Assembly (NCBI GenBank): GCA_900541065.1
Contig: UQIE01000012.1
Span: 4,949 to 68,948, forward strand
Direction of reading: 5' to 3'
DNA length: 64,000 nucleotides
Source of the DNA: an uncultured Collinsella sp.
Lineage (GTDB): Bacteria; Actinomycetota; Coriobacteriia; Coriobacteriales; Coriobacteriaceae
Below the pieces are notes generated by a model. The model was given only the letters and a program-made list of their open reading frames with translations. It did not search any database and was not told where the DNA came from. Below are positions 27,661 through 37,211 of the stretch, piece after piece (the first letter of the stretch is position 1; every line of letters begins with the position of its first letter). The translations under genes and the position numbers were made by a program.

Positions 27661-29049
27661 ATGATTAAGATTGCCAAGTTTGGCGGCTCGTCGGTCGCCG
27701 ACGCCGAACACTTCAAGAAGATCAAGGCCATCGTCGATGCCGACCCTGCCCGCCGTTTTGTGGTGGTTTCCGCCTGCGGCCGCCGCTTTAAGGGCGACAC
27801 TAAGGTAACCGACCTGCTCTACCTGGTTAACGCGCACGTTAAGTATCACGTGTCGTGCGAGGAACTACTCGAGGACATCGGCCAGCGCTATTTTGATATC
27901 GCTGACGAGTTGGAGCTCACCTATCCCATCCGCGAGGAGTTCGCGGCCTTTGCCGAGCGCGCCCGCTCGGGCGGCTACTCTACCGAGGAGCTCGTGAGCC
28001 GTGGCGAGTACTTCACCGCTCGCCTGATGGCGGAGTACCTGGGCCTGCCGTTCTTGGACGCCGCGACGGTTGTGGCGTTCCATCACGACGGTACGCTCAG
28101 CATGAATCGCACCTCCGAGCTGGTGCAGGAGTACGGTCAACAGGGCGGCTTTGTTATGCCTGGTTTCTACGGCGCGACGCGAGAGGGCCAGATCAAGCTG
28201 CTCGACCGTGGCGGCGGCGATATCTCGGGCTCGATCCTGGCCAAGTGCCTGGGCGCCGATCTGTACGAGAACTGGACCGACGTTTCGGGTTTCTATTCTG
28301 CCGATCCGCGTATTGTTCCCGAGGCTCAGCCCATTGCGCGCGTTACCTACGAGGAGCTGCGCGAGCTTTCGTACATGGGTGCGAGCGTCCTGCACGAGGA
28401 GGCCGTGTTCCCCGTGCGCGAGGCAGGCATTCCGCTGGTCATCAAGAACACCAATGCGCCGCAGGACCCCGGCACCATCATTAGCGAGACGGCTGATGAG
28501 GGCGAGGCAGAGCCCATCATTACCGGCGTGACCGGCAAGCGCGGTTTTGTCGCCATCAACGTGGCCCGCGACCGCACCAAGCCCCGCGTTGGCTTTATGC
28601 GCCGTGCGCTTTCGGTGTTCGAGCGTTATGACGTTTCCGTCGAGCACATGCCCACCGGTGTCGACCGCTTTGGCGCCGTGGTGCAGGAGCGGGACGTTCA
28701 CGATTCGCTGTACTCGCTCGTAGGCGACATTCAGCAGGAGGTCGAGCCGCTCGAGATCGAGGTTGTCGAGGGTCTGGCACTTATCGCGACCGTTGGCCGC
28801 AACCTGCGCGGTCGTGCAGGCATCTCGGGCCACCTGTTTGGCATGCTTGGCCAGGCCGGCGTGAGCGTGCGCATGATTTCGCAGAGCTGTGACGAGATCA
28901 ATATCATTATCGGTGTCGAGGAGAAGGACTTCGACCTTGCGATTCGGACCATTTACCGTGCCTTCTCCGATGAGAACGGCATTGTGAAGGTCTCCGATCT
29001 GGAGGCTCCCGCGCCGGCCGATCCCACCCTGGCCGCGCTCAAAAAGTAG
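27661..29049 (+). CDS. lysC: Aspartate kinase
   Basis: A 462-residue monofunctional aspartokinase. The N-terminal kinase starts MIKIAKFGGSSVADAEHF and has GRGGGDISGS-type RGGGDISGSILA near 183. Two ACT domains follow from about 300 (RVGFMRRALSVFERYDVSVEHMPTGVD; VATVGRNLRG region), so feedback inhibition by lysine and/or threonine is likely. It starts the lysC-asd pair and diverges from thrC. Only a distant AAAGGTAACC precedes the ATG. Confidence 0.95.
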   Translation: MIKIAKFGGSSVADAEHFKKIKAIVDADPARRFVVVSACGRRFKGDTKVTDLLYLVNAHVKYHVSCEELLEDIGQRYFDIADELELTYPIREEFAAFAERARSGGYSTEELVSRGEYFTARLMAEYLGLPFLDAATVVAFHHDGTLSMNRTSELVQEYGQQGGFVMPGFYGATREGQIKLLDRGGGDISGSILAKCLGADLYENWTDVSGFYSADPRIVPEAQPIARVTYEELRELSYMGASVLHEEAVFPVREAGIPLVIKNTNAPQDPGTIISETADEGEAEPIITGVTGKRGFVAINVARDRTKPRVGFMRRALSVFERYDVSVEHMPTGVDRFGAVVQERDVHDSLYSLVGDIQQEVEPLEIEVVEGLALIATVGRNLRGRAGISGHLFGMLGQAGVSVRMISQSCDEINIIIGVEEKDFDLAIRTIYRAFSDENGIVKVSDLEAPAPADPTLAALKK

Positions 29050-29059
29050 CGACTGCTCG

Positions 29060-29091
29060 GTAGATTTTTGGGTCATGTCTCAAAAATCTAC
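29060..29091 (+). terminator. Hairpin between lysC and asd
   Basis: Perfect 11-bp arms GTAGATTTTTG and CAAAAATCTAC with a 10-nt loop, 10 nt after the lysC stop. It lacks a trailing U-run, so partial termination or processing is possible. Confidence 0.5.
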
Positions 29092-29222
29092 GGCGGGGCG
29101 TTTCGTTTCGGTTTCGTTTCGACGGGGCGGGTTTCATGCCCGCCCTGTTCTTGTATAAACTGGCAACAATAATCGGCCTGCTCGGCGTGCGGGCAAAAGC
29201 CACAACCTTTAAAGGGGGAAGC

Positions 29223-30248
29223 ATGAAACAGTACACGGTTGCTATTTTGGGCGCGACGGGAGCCGTGGGCACCCAGATGCTCGAGTGCCTCAACGAGCAG
29301 GAGTTCCCGGTCGGCAAGCTCAAGCTGTTGGCAAGCGCACGCTCCGCGGGCAAGACCGTCGAGTTCCGCGGCGAGCAAATCGTGATCGAAGAGGCTTGCC
29401 CCGAGGCCTTTGAGGGCTGTGACATTGTGCTTGGCGCTGCCGGCGACGATATCGCCAAGGAATTGCTGCCCGAGGCCGTAAAGCGCGGCGCCGTCGTGGT
29501 CGACAACAGCCATGCCTTCCGCATGGATCCCGAGGTGCCGCTGGTCGTGCCCGAGATCAATGCCGACGACATCAAGTGGCATCACGGCCTTATCGCCAAC
29601 CCCAACTGCGCGACCATTATCGGCCTGGTTCCCACCTGGCCGCTGCACCAGCTTGCCGGCGTGAAGCGTATGATCGTGTCCACGTATCAGGCAGCTTCGG
29701 GCGCTGGCGCGCCCGGTATGGCCGAGCTCGAGGCTCAGCTGGCCGCCCTGGGCCGTGGCGAGGAGATTCCCGAGCCGCGCGCGTTTGCCGCCCAGCTGGC
29801 GAGCAACCTGATTCCGCAGATTGGCGGCGTCAAGGAGGAGGGCTTTACCTCCGAGGAGATGAAGCTGCAAAACGAGGGCCGTAAGATCATGCACCTGCCC
29901 GAGCTGCGCGTGAACTGCACCTGCGTGCGCGTGCCTGTGCTGCGCTCGCACTCCGAGAGCATTACGCTCGAGTTCGAGCGTGACATCACGGTCGAGGAGG
30001 CTCGTGCTGCGCTCGCTGCCGCTCCGGGCGTCAAGCTGGTTGACGACATGGCTGCCGAGGATGCACACGACCGCTTCCCCATGCCGATGGATACGTCCGA
30101 CCAGGACCTGATTTGGGTCGGTCGCGTGCGCCGCGACATCTCGAACCCCGAGGCCGCGCGCGGTATCACCTTCTGGTGCTGCGGCGACCAAATCCGTAAG
30201 GGCGCGGCAACCAACGCCGTCCAGATTGCCAAGCTGCTCTGCGAGTAG
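29223..30248 (+). CDS. asd: Aspartate-semialdehyde dehydrogenase
   Basis: A 341-residue NADP-dependent enzyme forming aspartate semialdehyde, the branch point to threonine, methionine and lysine. It has GATGAVGTQML at 9-19, the catalytic Cys in NPNCATI near 128, STYQAASGAG near 160 and a family His region near 240 (RVPVLRSHSES). The ATG at 29223 has AAAGGGGGAAGC upstream; a longer in-frame start at 29136 lacks homology. Confidence 0.95.
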   Translation: MKQYTVAILGATGAVGTQMLECLNEQEFPVGKLKLLASARSAGKTVEFRGEQIVIEEACPEAFEGCDIVLGAAGDDIAKELLPEAVKRGAVVVDNSHAFRMDPEVPLVVPEINADDIKWHHGLIANPNCATIIGLVPTWPLHQLAGVKRMIVSTYQAASGAGAPGMAELEAQLAALGRGEEIPEPRAFAAQLASNLIPQIGGVKEEGFTSEEMKLQNEGRKIMHLPELRVNCTCVRVPVLRSHSESITLEFERDITVEEARAALAAAPGVKLVDDMAAEDAHDRFPMPMDTSDQDLIWVGRVRRDISNPEAARGITFWCCGDQIRKGAATNAVQIAKLLCE

Positions 30249-30260
30249 TGTGACCTGTCC

Positions 30261-30389
30261 GGCGGGGCCGGGCTTGGTTTTCAGAACGTCCTCGACCATG
30301 TGTGGCGCCTTGTCCTGCTCCTTCGGAGCCGCGGACAAGGCGCCACACTGGTCTGCGGAGTGTTCTGAAAACCAAGCCCGGCCCCCGCC
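30261..30389 (+). repeat. Long palindrome with conserved internal loop, copy C
   Basis: Outer arms 30261-30287 and 30362-30389 (one extra G on the right), inner 15-bp helix (30301-30315 with 30333-30347). Loop strands are GTCCTCGACCATG and CTGGTCTGCGGAGT; GACC pairs with GGTC, a compensatory change from copies A and D. It begins 12 nt after the asd stop, same orientation as the gene. No gene seen between 30249 and 30886. Confidence 0.85.
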
Positions 30390-30546
30390 TGCGATGACGC
30401 TGCTACGAGCGGCCTGCGATGGGGCCGTTGTCGGTTGGGACTGCTGGGCTGATGTGGGGGCACGTGGCTGTTGCGGGCCCTGGTCCCGGCGGCGGCCTCG
30501 GCGCTTCGCGCCTGCTGCCTGCGGGGACTTTGGGGTGGGGCCGAAT

Positions 30547-30728
30547 CGAAGGTGAATGGTTTTCCGAGAAGTGAACGACCTATTTTGGACCCTTGAAGCA
30601 TTGGCATATTTTTGCCGCCATTTCCTGCGGTTTTATCGCATGAATCCTGCTGTTTTGCAGTCAAAAAATGCGGATGCTTCGGGGCCCTAGTTTTACTCGT
30701 TCACTTCTCGGAAAACCATTCACCTTCG
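30547..30728. repeat. 182-bp palindrome with perfect 32-bp arms
   Basis: Arms 30547-30578 and 30697-30728 are exact complements. The 118-bp interior is partly self-complementary and contains CCTGCGGTTTTA. The element at 37212-37351 has a similar interior with that core in the opposite orientation, but unrelated arms. Confidence 0.75.
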
Positions 30729-30886
30729 TTTTTGCCGGACATCGTTTTGGGCGTTGCGACTCGGTATCGGCCGATATTGAGAGGGAAAACGCCCTCTCTT
30801 GGACAATCGAGTCTGTCCGGACGTATCTGCGAGGTTGTCTGCACAATTCGCGGTATTATGGTGCGGAGTTTTGAAAGGAGCCGCTG

Positions 30887-31465
30887 GTGGTCACGACGAC
30901 GTTTGCTTCGCCTTTGGGCGAAATCTTGCTTGCCGCTGATGGCCGCGGTTTGACGGGGCTTTGGTTTGAGGGTCAGGAGCACTTTGGCTCTACGCTGCTC
31001 AAAGAGGATGCGGAGTATGTCGTAGGTGCCGATGCGGTTTCTGGTACCGGTGGGATGTCTTCGGTGAGTCCGGCAAATGGCGCGGCATCTTCGGTGCTTG
31101 AGCGTTCTTGGGCTTGGCTGAATGCTTATTTTGCGGGGCAGGAGCCTCGGTTTACGCCGCCGTTGCATATGATTGGCACGGCGTTTCAGCGTGAGGTTTG
31201 GTTTGAGCTGCTTTCTATCCCGCGTGGCGAGGTCGCTACGTATGGTGAGATCGCCCAGCGTGTTGCGGCTCGACATCGTGTACCGGGAAACGAAGCACCC
31301 GTTGTGTCTCCCCGTGCCGTGGGGGCCGCGGTCGCGCGTAATCCCATTTCGATTATCGTGCCGTGCCATCGCGTGGTCGCGGCCGACGGCTCGCTTAACG
31401 GATATGCCGGCGGCCTCGACCGTAAGGAGTGGCTGCTCCGGCTTGAGGGCGCGTACGAGGAATAA
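30887..31465 (+). CDS. ogt: Methylated-DNA--protein-cysteine methyltransferase
   Basis: A 192-residue suicide DNA-repair protein. The acceptor cysteine is Cys160 in IIVPCHRVVAADGSLNGYAGG, preceded by the helix-turn-helix region YGEIAQRVAARH. A GTG start at 30887 follows AAAGGAG. A low-complexity insertion near 45-70 separates the N-terminal ribonuclease-H-like part. It repairs O6-alkylguanine. No regulator adjoins it. Confidence 0.93.
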   Translation: MVTTTFASPLGEILLAADGRGLTGLWFEGQEHFGSTLLKEDAEYVVGADAVSGTGGMSSVSPANGAASSVLERSWAWLNAYFAGQEPRFTPPLHMIGTAFQREVWFELLSIPRGEVATYGEIAQRVAARHRVPGNEAPVVSPRAVGAAVARNPISIIVPCHRVVAADGSLNGYAGGLDRKEWLLRLEGAYEE

Positions 31466-31529
31466 CGTTCGAGCACTTTGCATAGCCAAGACGCCGTTTC
31501 CGGTTGAGACCACCTGCTTGGACATCCAT

Positions 31530-31739
31530 CTACGCCCGCTTCTGCAGGGCGTAGATCGACTTATCCATGTTGAACAGGTAAGCCACGACGCAGACAATAA
31601 AGAACTTCGGCAAGTCGCCAAAGCCGAAGACTTCGCAGCCAATCAGGATGGGTGCGAGCAGCGTATTGGTGGCGCTGCCAAAGACGGCTGCGTAGCCCAG
31701 CGCGGCGCAAAGCGCGATGGACATGCCGAGTTGAGCCTC
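31530..31739 (-). pseudogene. 3' remnant of a ClC-type chloride channel gene
   Basis: The minus strand encodes QLGMSIALCAALGYAAVFG then SATNTLLAPILIGCEVFGFG and a last membrane segment ending YALQKRA. This matches only the final helices of a ClC chloride channel. Upstream the frame runs into the Abi_2-like gene in a different frame. No other part of a ClC gene is nearby, so it is a fragment left after a deletion or recombination. Confidence 0.65.
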
Positions 31740-32092
31740 GTTATGGCGACATCTGGGTAACAGAAAGGCCCGCGTTCCTCAGAGGCAAGATAGGCAATTC
31801 TGCTTCTGAGGTAGATCTCAATTCTGCCGACCGCATCAAACATTAACTGCCGGAGGGCTCGGTCAAATTCATACGTGTAGATGATGGTTTCGAATGTTGT
31901 GCCTTCGCGAAAGATGGTAATCCCGGACTTGCATTTGGTTTTGTAGGGAAACCAGTAGGCCGACAGTCTGTAGTGGCCGACTTCGACCAAAGCTCGCTCG
32001 AGTTCGCTTTGATCAGAGCACTTAAGACCCCTGTATTCTGTCAATAGTGCTATTTGTTCGTTGATGGATATCCGCGACTTCCGGTATTTCAT
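31740..32092 (-). pseudogene. 5' remnant of an Abi_2-family (AbiD/F-like) gene
   Basis: About 118 residues match the N-terminus of abortive-infection Abi_2 proteins: SINEQIALLTEYRG, VGHYRLSAYWFPYK and the YEFDRALRQLMFDAVGRIEI region. Full members are near 300 residues. After FCYPDVA the frame continues for about 30 residues of Ser/Pro/Arg-rich sequence that is the channel remnant read out of frame. The junction lies near 31735-31750. It is probably non-functional. Confidence 0.7.
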
Positions 32093-32263
32093 TTAAGCCT
32101 CTTGATAGAAAAAGAGCTGGAGTTGCGCATCGTTGAGAGGCTTTCCAGCTTTAGCAAAACAAACTTATAAGATGCGACGGGCCGCGTCAAGATAATTACC
32201 GGACGGCCTAGGAGGCGGCTGGTTGACTGGCTTAAAACCTAGCGCGTGAAATGACGCTCCATG

Positions 32264-32902
32264 CTATTCGGCGCGCTTGATAGGATGACGAACCACAGTC
32301 TTAAGTTTCTCCGGTGCACATTTGCGCGGATCGGAGAGATAGATTTCGTGATGTAAACGGGTGTCTGAGAAGTCGGGAACATAGCCCTGCTCGATCGTGT
32401 ATTCATTCATAGCGCCTACGGTCGCCGGTTCGTTGCCGTAGGGCCCGGTGTGCATGCATTGAACGCAGAGACCCTCGTCAACTTTAAGCAGCTCGACGGC
32501 GGAAAAGTCCAGTTTCTTTTTGGTCGTGGCTTCCGCGACTGCCCAGTCAAAGTCATCTCGGGTGACGAAATCGGGCAGGCGAATGCACGAGATAAAGTTG
32601 AAATCGTCCTTGCGTACATAATCGATGTCGCCGCTCGGGGAGTCTTGCCACCAGAAACCCTCGAGCGGCGGTACCACAAAGTCGAAATAGCCCTCGATAC
32701 TCCTTGAGCCTTTCTTCGACATCTTGACGGTATAGGCGATGCCGTAAAGTAGCGGCAAGGCGTTTTGATACTCGCCACCTTCGGTATTTGGGTCGCCCTT
32801 TCCGCGAACGGCAACGTAGCTCATAGGCGGGACAGTTACGATACTCGGCTTGCTTGCAGGTTTGTAGAGCTCTTTGCATTCTTTCTTAAAGTCGAACGCC
32901 AT
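32264..32902 (-). CDS. GyrI-like small-molecule-binding domain protein
   Basis: A 212-residue cytoplasmic protein with the GyrI-like (SOUL/BacT-type) fold: PPMSYVAVRGKGDPNTEGGEY near 25-45, a VVPPLEGFWW segment near 85, LKVDEGLCVQCMHTGPYGNEP near 140 and RLHHEIYLSDPRK near the end. Such proteins bind small hydrophobic molecules, and some relatives hydrolyse cyclopropane-type compounds or inhibit gyrase. No DNA-binding domain is attached. The ATG has AAAGGCGG upstream. Confidence 0.85.
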   Translation of the reverse strand: MAFDFKKECKELYKPASKPSIVTVPPMSYVAVRGKGDPNTEGGEYQNALPLLYGIAYTVKMSKKGSRSIEGYFDFVVPPLEGFWWQDSPSGDIDYVRKDDFNFISCIRLPDFVTRDDFDWAVAEATTKKKLDFSAVELLKVDEGLCVQCMHTGPYGNEPATVGAMNEYTIEQGYVPDFSDTRLHHEIYLSDPRKCAPEKLKTVVRHPIKRAE

Positions 32903-33088
32903 GTTGGCCGCCTTTCTGCGTATTGGCCTGCTTAGATAACGGAATCATATCATAGAAACGAACAGCTGTTCGAATGATTTTGCTGACAGATAGAGATGCG
33001 TGCGTTGTGTTTGGCGGTCGGCCTGACCCCGTCGATGATTTCTCTGCCTCCCCGGCGCCTCATCTATGGCTGTCGTTTCCCCATATAA

Positions 33089-33120
33089 AACCTGCCAAAA
33101 TGAACCTGTCCCTTTTTGGT
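33089..33120 (-). repeat. GGGACAGG-loop hairpin, inverted copy
   Basis: AACCTGCCAAAATGAACCTG followed by TCCCTTTTTGGT is the reverse complement of the family seen at 1511, 36645, 42698 and 44730. It lies in the 271-bp gap before the ABC transporter genes. Confidence 0.8.
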
Positions 33121-33173
33121 CGGCGTGAAATGGGTAATACTAAAGAGTTATCCGACCAGATGGGAACCGATCG

Positions 33174-33875
33174 ATGGCCTATATCGAATTCAAAGACGTC
33201 ATCAAAGCATACGGCGAGGGCGATGCCCGCATCCATGCGCTCGACGGCGCGAGCTTTACCGTTGAGCGCGGTGAGCTCGCCATTATCCTGGGCGCTTCGG
33301 GCGCCGGCAAGACTACGGCGCTCAACATCCTAGGCGGCATGGATACGGTAACCTCCGGCTCCGTGACAGTGGACGGGCGCGACGTGAGCTCTGCCAACGA
33401 GGCGCAGCTTGTGGAGTACCGCCGCGCCGACGTCGGCTTTGTCTTTCAGTTCTACAATCTGGTTCCCAACCTGACGGCGCTCGAAAACGTTGAGCTTGCA
33501 GCTCAGATCTGCCCCGATTCGCTCGATGCCGAACAGACGCTTCGCCAGGTTGGCCTGGGCGAGCGCCTCGCCAACTTCCCCGCGCAGCTTTCGGGCGGCG
33601 AGCAGCAGCGCGTGTCCATTGCCCGCGCACTGGCCAAGAACCCCAAGCTTCTTTTATGCGACGAGCCCACGGGCGCGCTCGACTATAAAACCGGCAAGCA
33701 GATCTTGCAGCTGCTGCAGGATACCTGCCGCAAGCAGGGCATTACGGTCATCATCATCACGCACAACTCCGCGCTTGCGCCCATGGCCGATCGCCTGATC
33801 CGCTTTAAGAGTGGTCGCGTGGAGAGCGAGACGGTCCAGCAAAATCCCGTGCCTATCGAGACGATCGAGTGGTAG
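33174..33875 (+). CDS. ABC transporter ATP-binding protein (MacB/LolD type)
   Basis: A 233-residue ATPase with Walker A GASGAGKTT near 41-49, signature LSGGEQQRVSIARAL near 140 and Walker B LLLCDEPTGALD near 160. It ends inside the start region of the large FtsX-type permease, so the two form one transporter. This class often moves lipoproteins, peptides or antibiotics mechanically rather than by channel transport. No two-component system adjoins it. Confidence 0.93.
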   Translation: MAYIEFKDVIKAYGEGDARIHALDGASFTVERGELAIILGASGAGKTTALNILGGMDTVTSGSVTVDGRDVSSANEAQLVEYRRADVGFVFQFYNLVPNLTALENVELAAQICPDSLDAEQTLRQVGLGERLANFPAQLSGGEQQRVSIARALAKNPKLLLCDEPTGALDYKTGKQILQLLQDTCRKQGITVIIITHNSALAPMADRLIRFKSGRVESETVQQNPVPIETIEW

Positions 33876-33880
33876 CGCCC

Positions 33881-36646
33881 ATGGACCAGGACCGCCAAAA
33901 CAGCCAAAACCACGATACGGAGCGCGCGGGTCGCGACCGGGAGTTTGCGACCTACCGCACCGCTCAGAGCTCAAACGATATGGTGCCGACGGTTTTTCGC
34001 CGTGGCATCTACCGTACAATCCGCGGCAGTCTTAAGCGCTTCTTGTCTATCGTGGTCATCACCGCGCTTGGCGTGAGCGTGATGTGCGGTCTTAAGGCAG
34101 GCTGCGAAGATTTGCGCGATTCGGTCGACGCCTATTTTGACCAGCAGAATGTCTATGACATTAACGTGCAGTCGACCTATGGCCTTACGCGCGACGATCT
34201 TGCGGCTATCCAAGAGGTCGACGGCGTCGAGACGGCCGAGGGTATCTACACCGAGACCGCCTACACCGCCGTGGGCACAACACGCGAGCGCGTGATCGTG
34301 CAAAGTCTTTCCAAGGAGAATATCGATCAACCGGTGCTGGTGAGCGGCGATTTGCCCGAGAGCGCCGATGAGGTCGCGGTGACTTCGAAGTTCCTGAAGG
34401 CTTCGGGCAAAAAGCTCGGCGATACGGTGAGTTTTGCCGCCAATGACGCGAGCTCGTCGAACCAAAGTGCCAAGGACCAGTTTGCCGCGGGCGATTACAC
34501 CATTACGGCCGAGGTCCTCGATCCCACCGACGTGAGCTCCGACTCGACAGTCAACGCCTTTCGCGCTGCTTCGGCTGCGGACTATAAGTTCTATGTGAAC
34601 GAGGACGCCGCGACATCTTCTTCCTACTCCTCGGTCCACGTGATCGTCGAGGGAGCCAAGAGCCTCAGCTCCTATTCGGACGCCTACACGACAAAGATCA
34701 ACGAGGTCAAGGGCAATATCGAGAAGATCCGCGAGGAGCGTGAGAAGGCACGTGCTCAGGAGTTGACGGTTGACACGCCGGCAAGCTTAGATGCGGCCGA
34801 ACGCCAGGCGAATATGCTCTTTGGGATTGAACAGGGCAACATCGACCGTATGGCCGAGGGCAGCGAGGAGCGCGTCCAAGCTCAGGCCGAGTTGGACCAG
34901 CGCCGCGCCGCCGCCAACCAACAATTCGCCGATGCCCGCGCCGAGCTTTCCGATCTAGGCGAATGTACGTGGTACATCCAGGACCGCGGCAATATCGCAA
35001 GCTACTCGAGCGTGGAAAGCGATAGCTCGTCAATTGAGGCCATCGCCACGGTGTTCCCGTTTATCTTCTTTATCGTCGCCGTGCTCATCAGCCTTACCAC
35101 CGCTACGCGCATGGTCGAGGAGGAGCGCACGCTTATTGGCCTGTACAAGGCGCTCGGCTATTCACGTGGGCGTATTCTGTCCAAATACGTGGACTACTCG
35201 CTGTGGGCGTGTCTGATCGGCGGCGTGCTCGGCAACATCATCGGATTTGTGGGCCTGCCGCTGTTCCTGTTTACGGTGTTCGACGACATGTACTCGCTGC
35301 CCCAGATGCTGCTTTCGTACGATATCGTGTCTTCACTCGTGTCGGTGGCGCTGTTTGCCGTGGGCGTGGTGGGCGCTACGATTATCGCCTGCCGCCACGA
35401 GATGTCCGAGACCCCAGCCTCGCTTATGCGTCCCAAGGCCCCGCGTGCCGGCTCGCGCATCTTGCTTGAGCGCATCGGCTTTATCTGGCGTCGCATGGGC
35501 TTTTTGAACAAGGTGGCGGCGCGTAACCTGTTCCGCTACAAAAAGCGCGCCTTTATGACCATCTTTGGCATCGCGGGCTGCACAGCGCTTGTAATTTGCG
35601 GCATGGGCATTCGTGATACGTCGGTCGCGCTGTCGCCCAAGCAGTACGGCCACGTCACGCGCTACGATCTGCTGGCGGTCGCCAATCCCGACGATTTTTC
35701 ACAGACGTGCGCGGCATTGGATGGGCGCAGCGCGTCCAATGATTCCAACGTGACCGTGACTTCGACGCTGCCGATTATGACCGACAACGTCACCTTTACA
35801 TTTGGCGGCAAGAGCGAGACTGTGCAGCTGATCGTGGTGCCCGATGACCGCACGAGTGACTTGGGCGATTACGTGCGTCTGGAGGATGAGTCCAAAGAAC
35901 CGCTGCCTTTGCGTGACGGAGACGTGTATCTGAGCAAAAGTTCACAGCTGGTGCTGGGGATTCAGCCGGGCGATACGGCTCACGTCCAGGATTCGTCGCT
36001 CAATGTTGCCAAGGTCAAAGTCAGCGACATTTCGCTTAACTATCTGGGCAACACGCTTTACATGACGCAGGGCACCTATGAGCGCACGTTCGGCCGAAGC
36101 GCGCGTCTTAACGGCATCTTTGCACTGCTCAAGGGTTCGTCGGCCGACCAGATTGCGTTTAGCAAGAATCTTAAGAGTGACGGTTGGCTTACGATTTCGA
36201 GTACGGCCGAGCATTGGGAAAACTATGAGGCGAACTTTACGATTATCAATTCGGTCGTGGTGCTCGTGACCTTTATGGCGGCGTGCCTGTCGTTTGTGGT
36301 GGTGTTTACGCTGTCCAACACGAATATCTCCGAGCGCGAGCGCGAGCTGGCGACCATTAAGGTGTTGGGCTTCCGTCGCGGCGAGGTGCACCACTACGTC
36401 AACAAGGAGACGTTGATCCTCACGGCGATTGGCGCCGCACTGGGCGTACCGCTAGGCGGCTTGCTGGCCGAGAGTTTTACGTACATCCTGCAGATGCCGT
36501 CGCTGTATTTTGATGTTGAGGTCGAGCCGCTGAGCTACGTGCTATCCGTGTTGCTGGCCTTTGCCTTTACGTTTATCGTCAACCTTGCCACCAATCGAAC
36601 GCTCAACAAGATCGACATGGTCGGCGCCCTCAAGAGCGCCGAGTAA
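33881..36646 (+). CDS. FtsX/MacB-type ABC transporter permease
   Basis: A 921-residue permease with two FtsX-like modules. TM1 follows a 50-residue cytoplasmic start; a large extracellular domain (about 70-380) includes an Arg/Glu/Ala-rich coiled coil near 280-350; three membrane segments follow near 390-520, a second TM near 570, another outer domain, then three segments near 790-915. A GTG 12 bases upstream overlaps the ATPase stop and is an alternative start; either way translation is probably coupled. The substrate is unknown. Confidence 0.9.
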   Translation: MDQDRQNSQNHDTERAGRDREFATYRTAQSSNDMVPTVFRRGIYRTIRGSLKRFLSIVVITALGVSVMCGLKAGCEDLRDSVDAYFDQQNVYDINVQSTYGLTRDDLAAIQEVDGVETAEGIYTETAYTAVGTTRERVIVQSLSKENIDQPVLVSGDLPESADEVAVTSKFLKASGKKLGDTVSFAANDASSSNQSAKDQFAAGDYTITAEVLDPTDVSSDSTVNAFRAASAADYKFYVNEDAATSSSYSSVHVIVEGAKSLSSYSDAYTTKINEVKGNIEKIREEREKARAQELTVDTPASLDAAERQANMLFGIEQGNIDRMAEGSEERVQAQAELDQRRAAANQQFADARAELSDLGECTWYIQDRGNIASYSSVESDSSSIEAIATVFPFIFFIVAVLISLTTATRMVEEERTLIGLYKALGYSRGRILSKYVDYSLWACLIGGVLGNIIGFVGLPLFLFTVFDDMYSLPQMLLSYDIVSSLVSVALFAVGVVGATIIACRHEMSETPASLMRPKAPRAGSRILLERIGFIWRRMGFLNKVAARNLFRYKKRAFMTIFGIAGCTALVICGMGIRDTSVALSPKQYGHVTRYDLLAVANPDDFSQTCAALDGRSASNDSNVTVTSTLPIMTDNVTFTFGGKSETVQLIVVPDDRTSDLGDYVRLEDESKEPLPLRDGDVYLSKSSQLVLGIQPGDTAHVQDSSLNVAKVKVSDISLNYLGNTLYMTQGTYERTFGRSARLNGIFALLKGSSADQIAFSKNLKSDGWLTISSTAEHWENYEANFTIINSVVVLVTFMAACLSFVVVFTLSNTNISERERELATIKVLGFRRGEVHHYVNKETLILTAIGAALGVPLGGLLAESFTYILQMPSLYFDVEVEPLSYVLSVLLAFAFTFIVNLATNRTLNKIDMVGALKSAE

Positions 36647-36681
36647 CCTGCCAAAAAGGGACAGGTATATTTTGGCAGGTT
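36645..36681 (+). repeat. GGGACAGG-loop hairpin, copy at permease stop
   Basis: Arms AACCTGCCAAAA and TTTTGGCAGGTT are perfectly complementary around AGGGACAGGTATA, followed by TTATCTGGG. It begins inside the permease stop codon, so it can also serve as a terminator. Confidence 0.85.
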
Positions 36682-36762
36682 TTATCTGGGCAAACGCCGG
36701 ACAACCATTAGGTGGCCCAGCGTTTGCCCCGTTTTGCTGGGGATGTCTGTCGTTCAGTGCTC

Positions 36763-37083
36763 TTACTGGCCAATCCAGTGTTGCGCATAGCTCTTAATGT
36801 CTTCGGTAAAACCGTCAAGGTCGTCAAGGGTGATCACGCTGTCGATAAGCAAATTGGCTATCTCGCGGTGCATTGTGCTGCGGCGAATGTCGTTTGCAAT
36901 TACGCCTGAGGACAGCTTGTCTCTATTGAGGCGCTCTTCTAGTGCCCAAAATCTACTGGACGCTTCGCTGTCGCCGTTCAGCATCTCAACGTACTGGCCG
37001 ATGAGCTTTTCCATATAACGTTCTTGCCATTGAGGAAGCATTTTCTTAAACAGCTTCCAGTCGCTTTCGGTTACGTCGCGCAT
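36763..37083 (-). CDS. Small conserved hypothetical protein
   Basis: A 106-residue, mostly helical, acidic/basic protein beginning MRDVTESDWKLFKKMLPQWQ with ERYMEKLIGQYVEMLNG and RFWALEERLNRDK. Short proteins with this pattern occur widely in gut anaerobes without assigned function. The ATG at 37083 has GGAG upstream; a start 14 codons earlier is possible. Confidence 0.7.
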   Translation of the reverse strand: MRDVTESDWKLFKKMLPQWQERYMEKLIGQYVEMLNGDSEASSRFWALEERLNRDKLSSGVIANDIRRSTMHREIANLLIDSVITLDDLDGFTEDIKSYAQHWIGQ

Positions 37084-37211
37084 ATGTTCTCCGCTCGTCA
37101 AACGGGCTTTCCATTTGCCTTTCATTCTATTTGGTTTTCGCTCGCAGGTGCGGATGAGAGGCTCTCTTTAGCCTTCGAGATTGGGCTTGAATGGGTCGTA
37201 TGCCACAAAAC

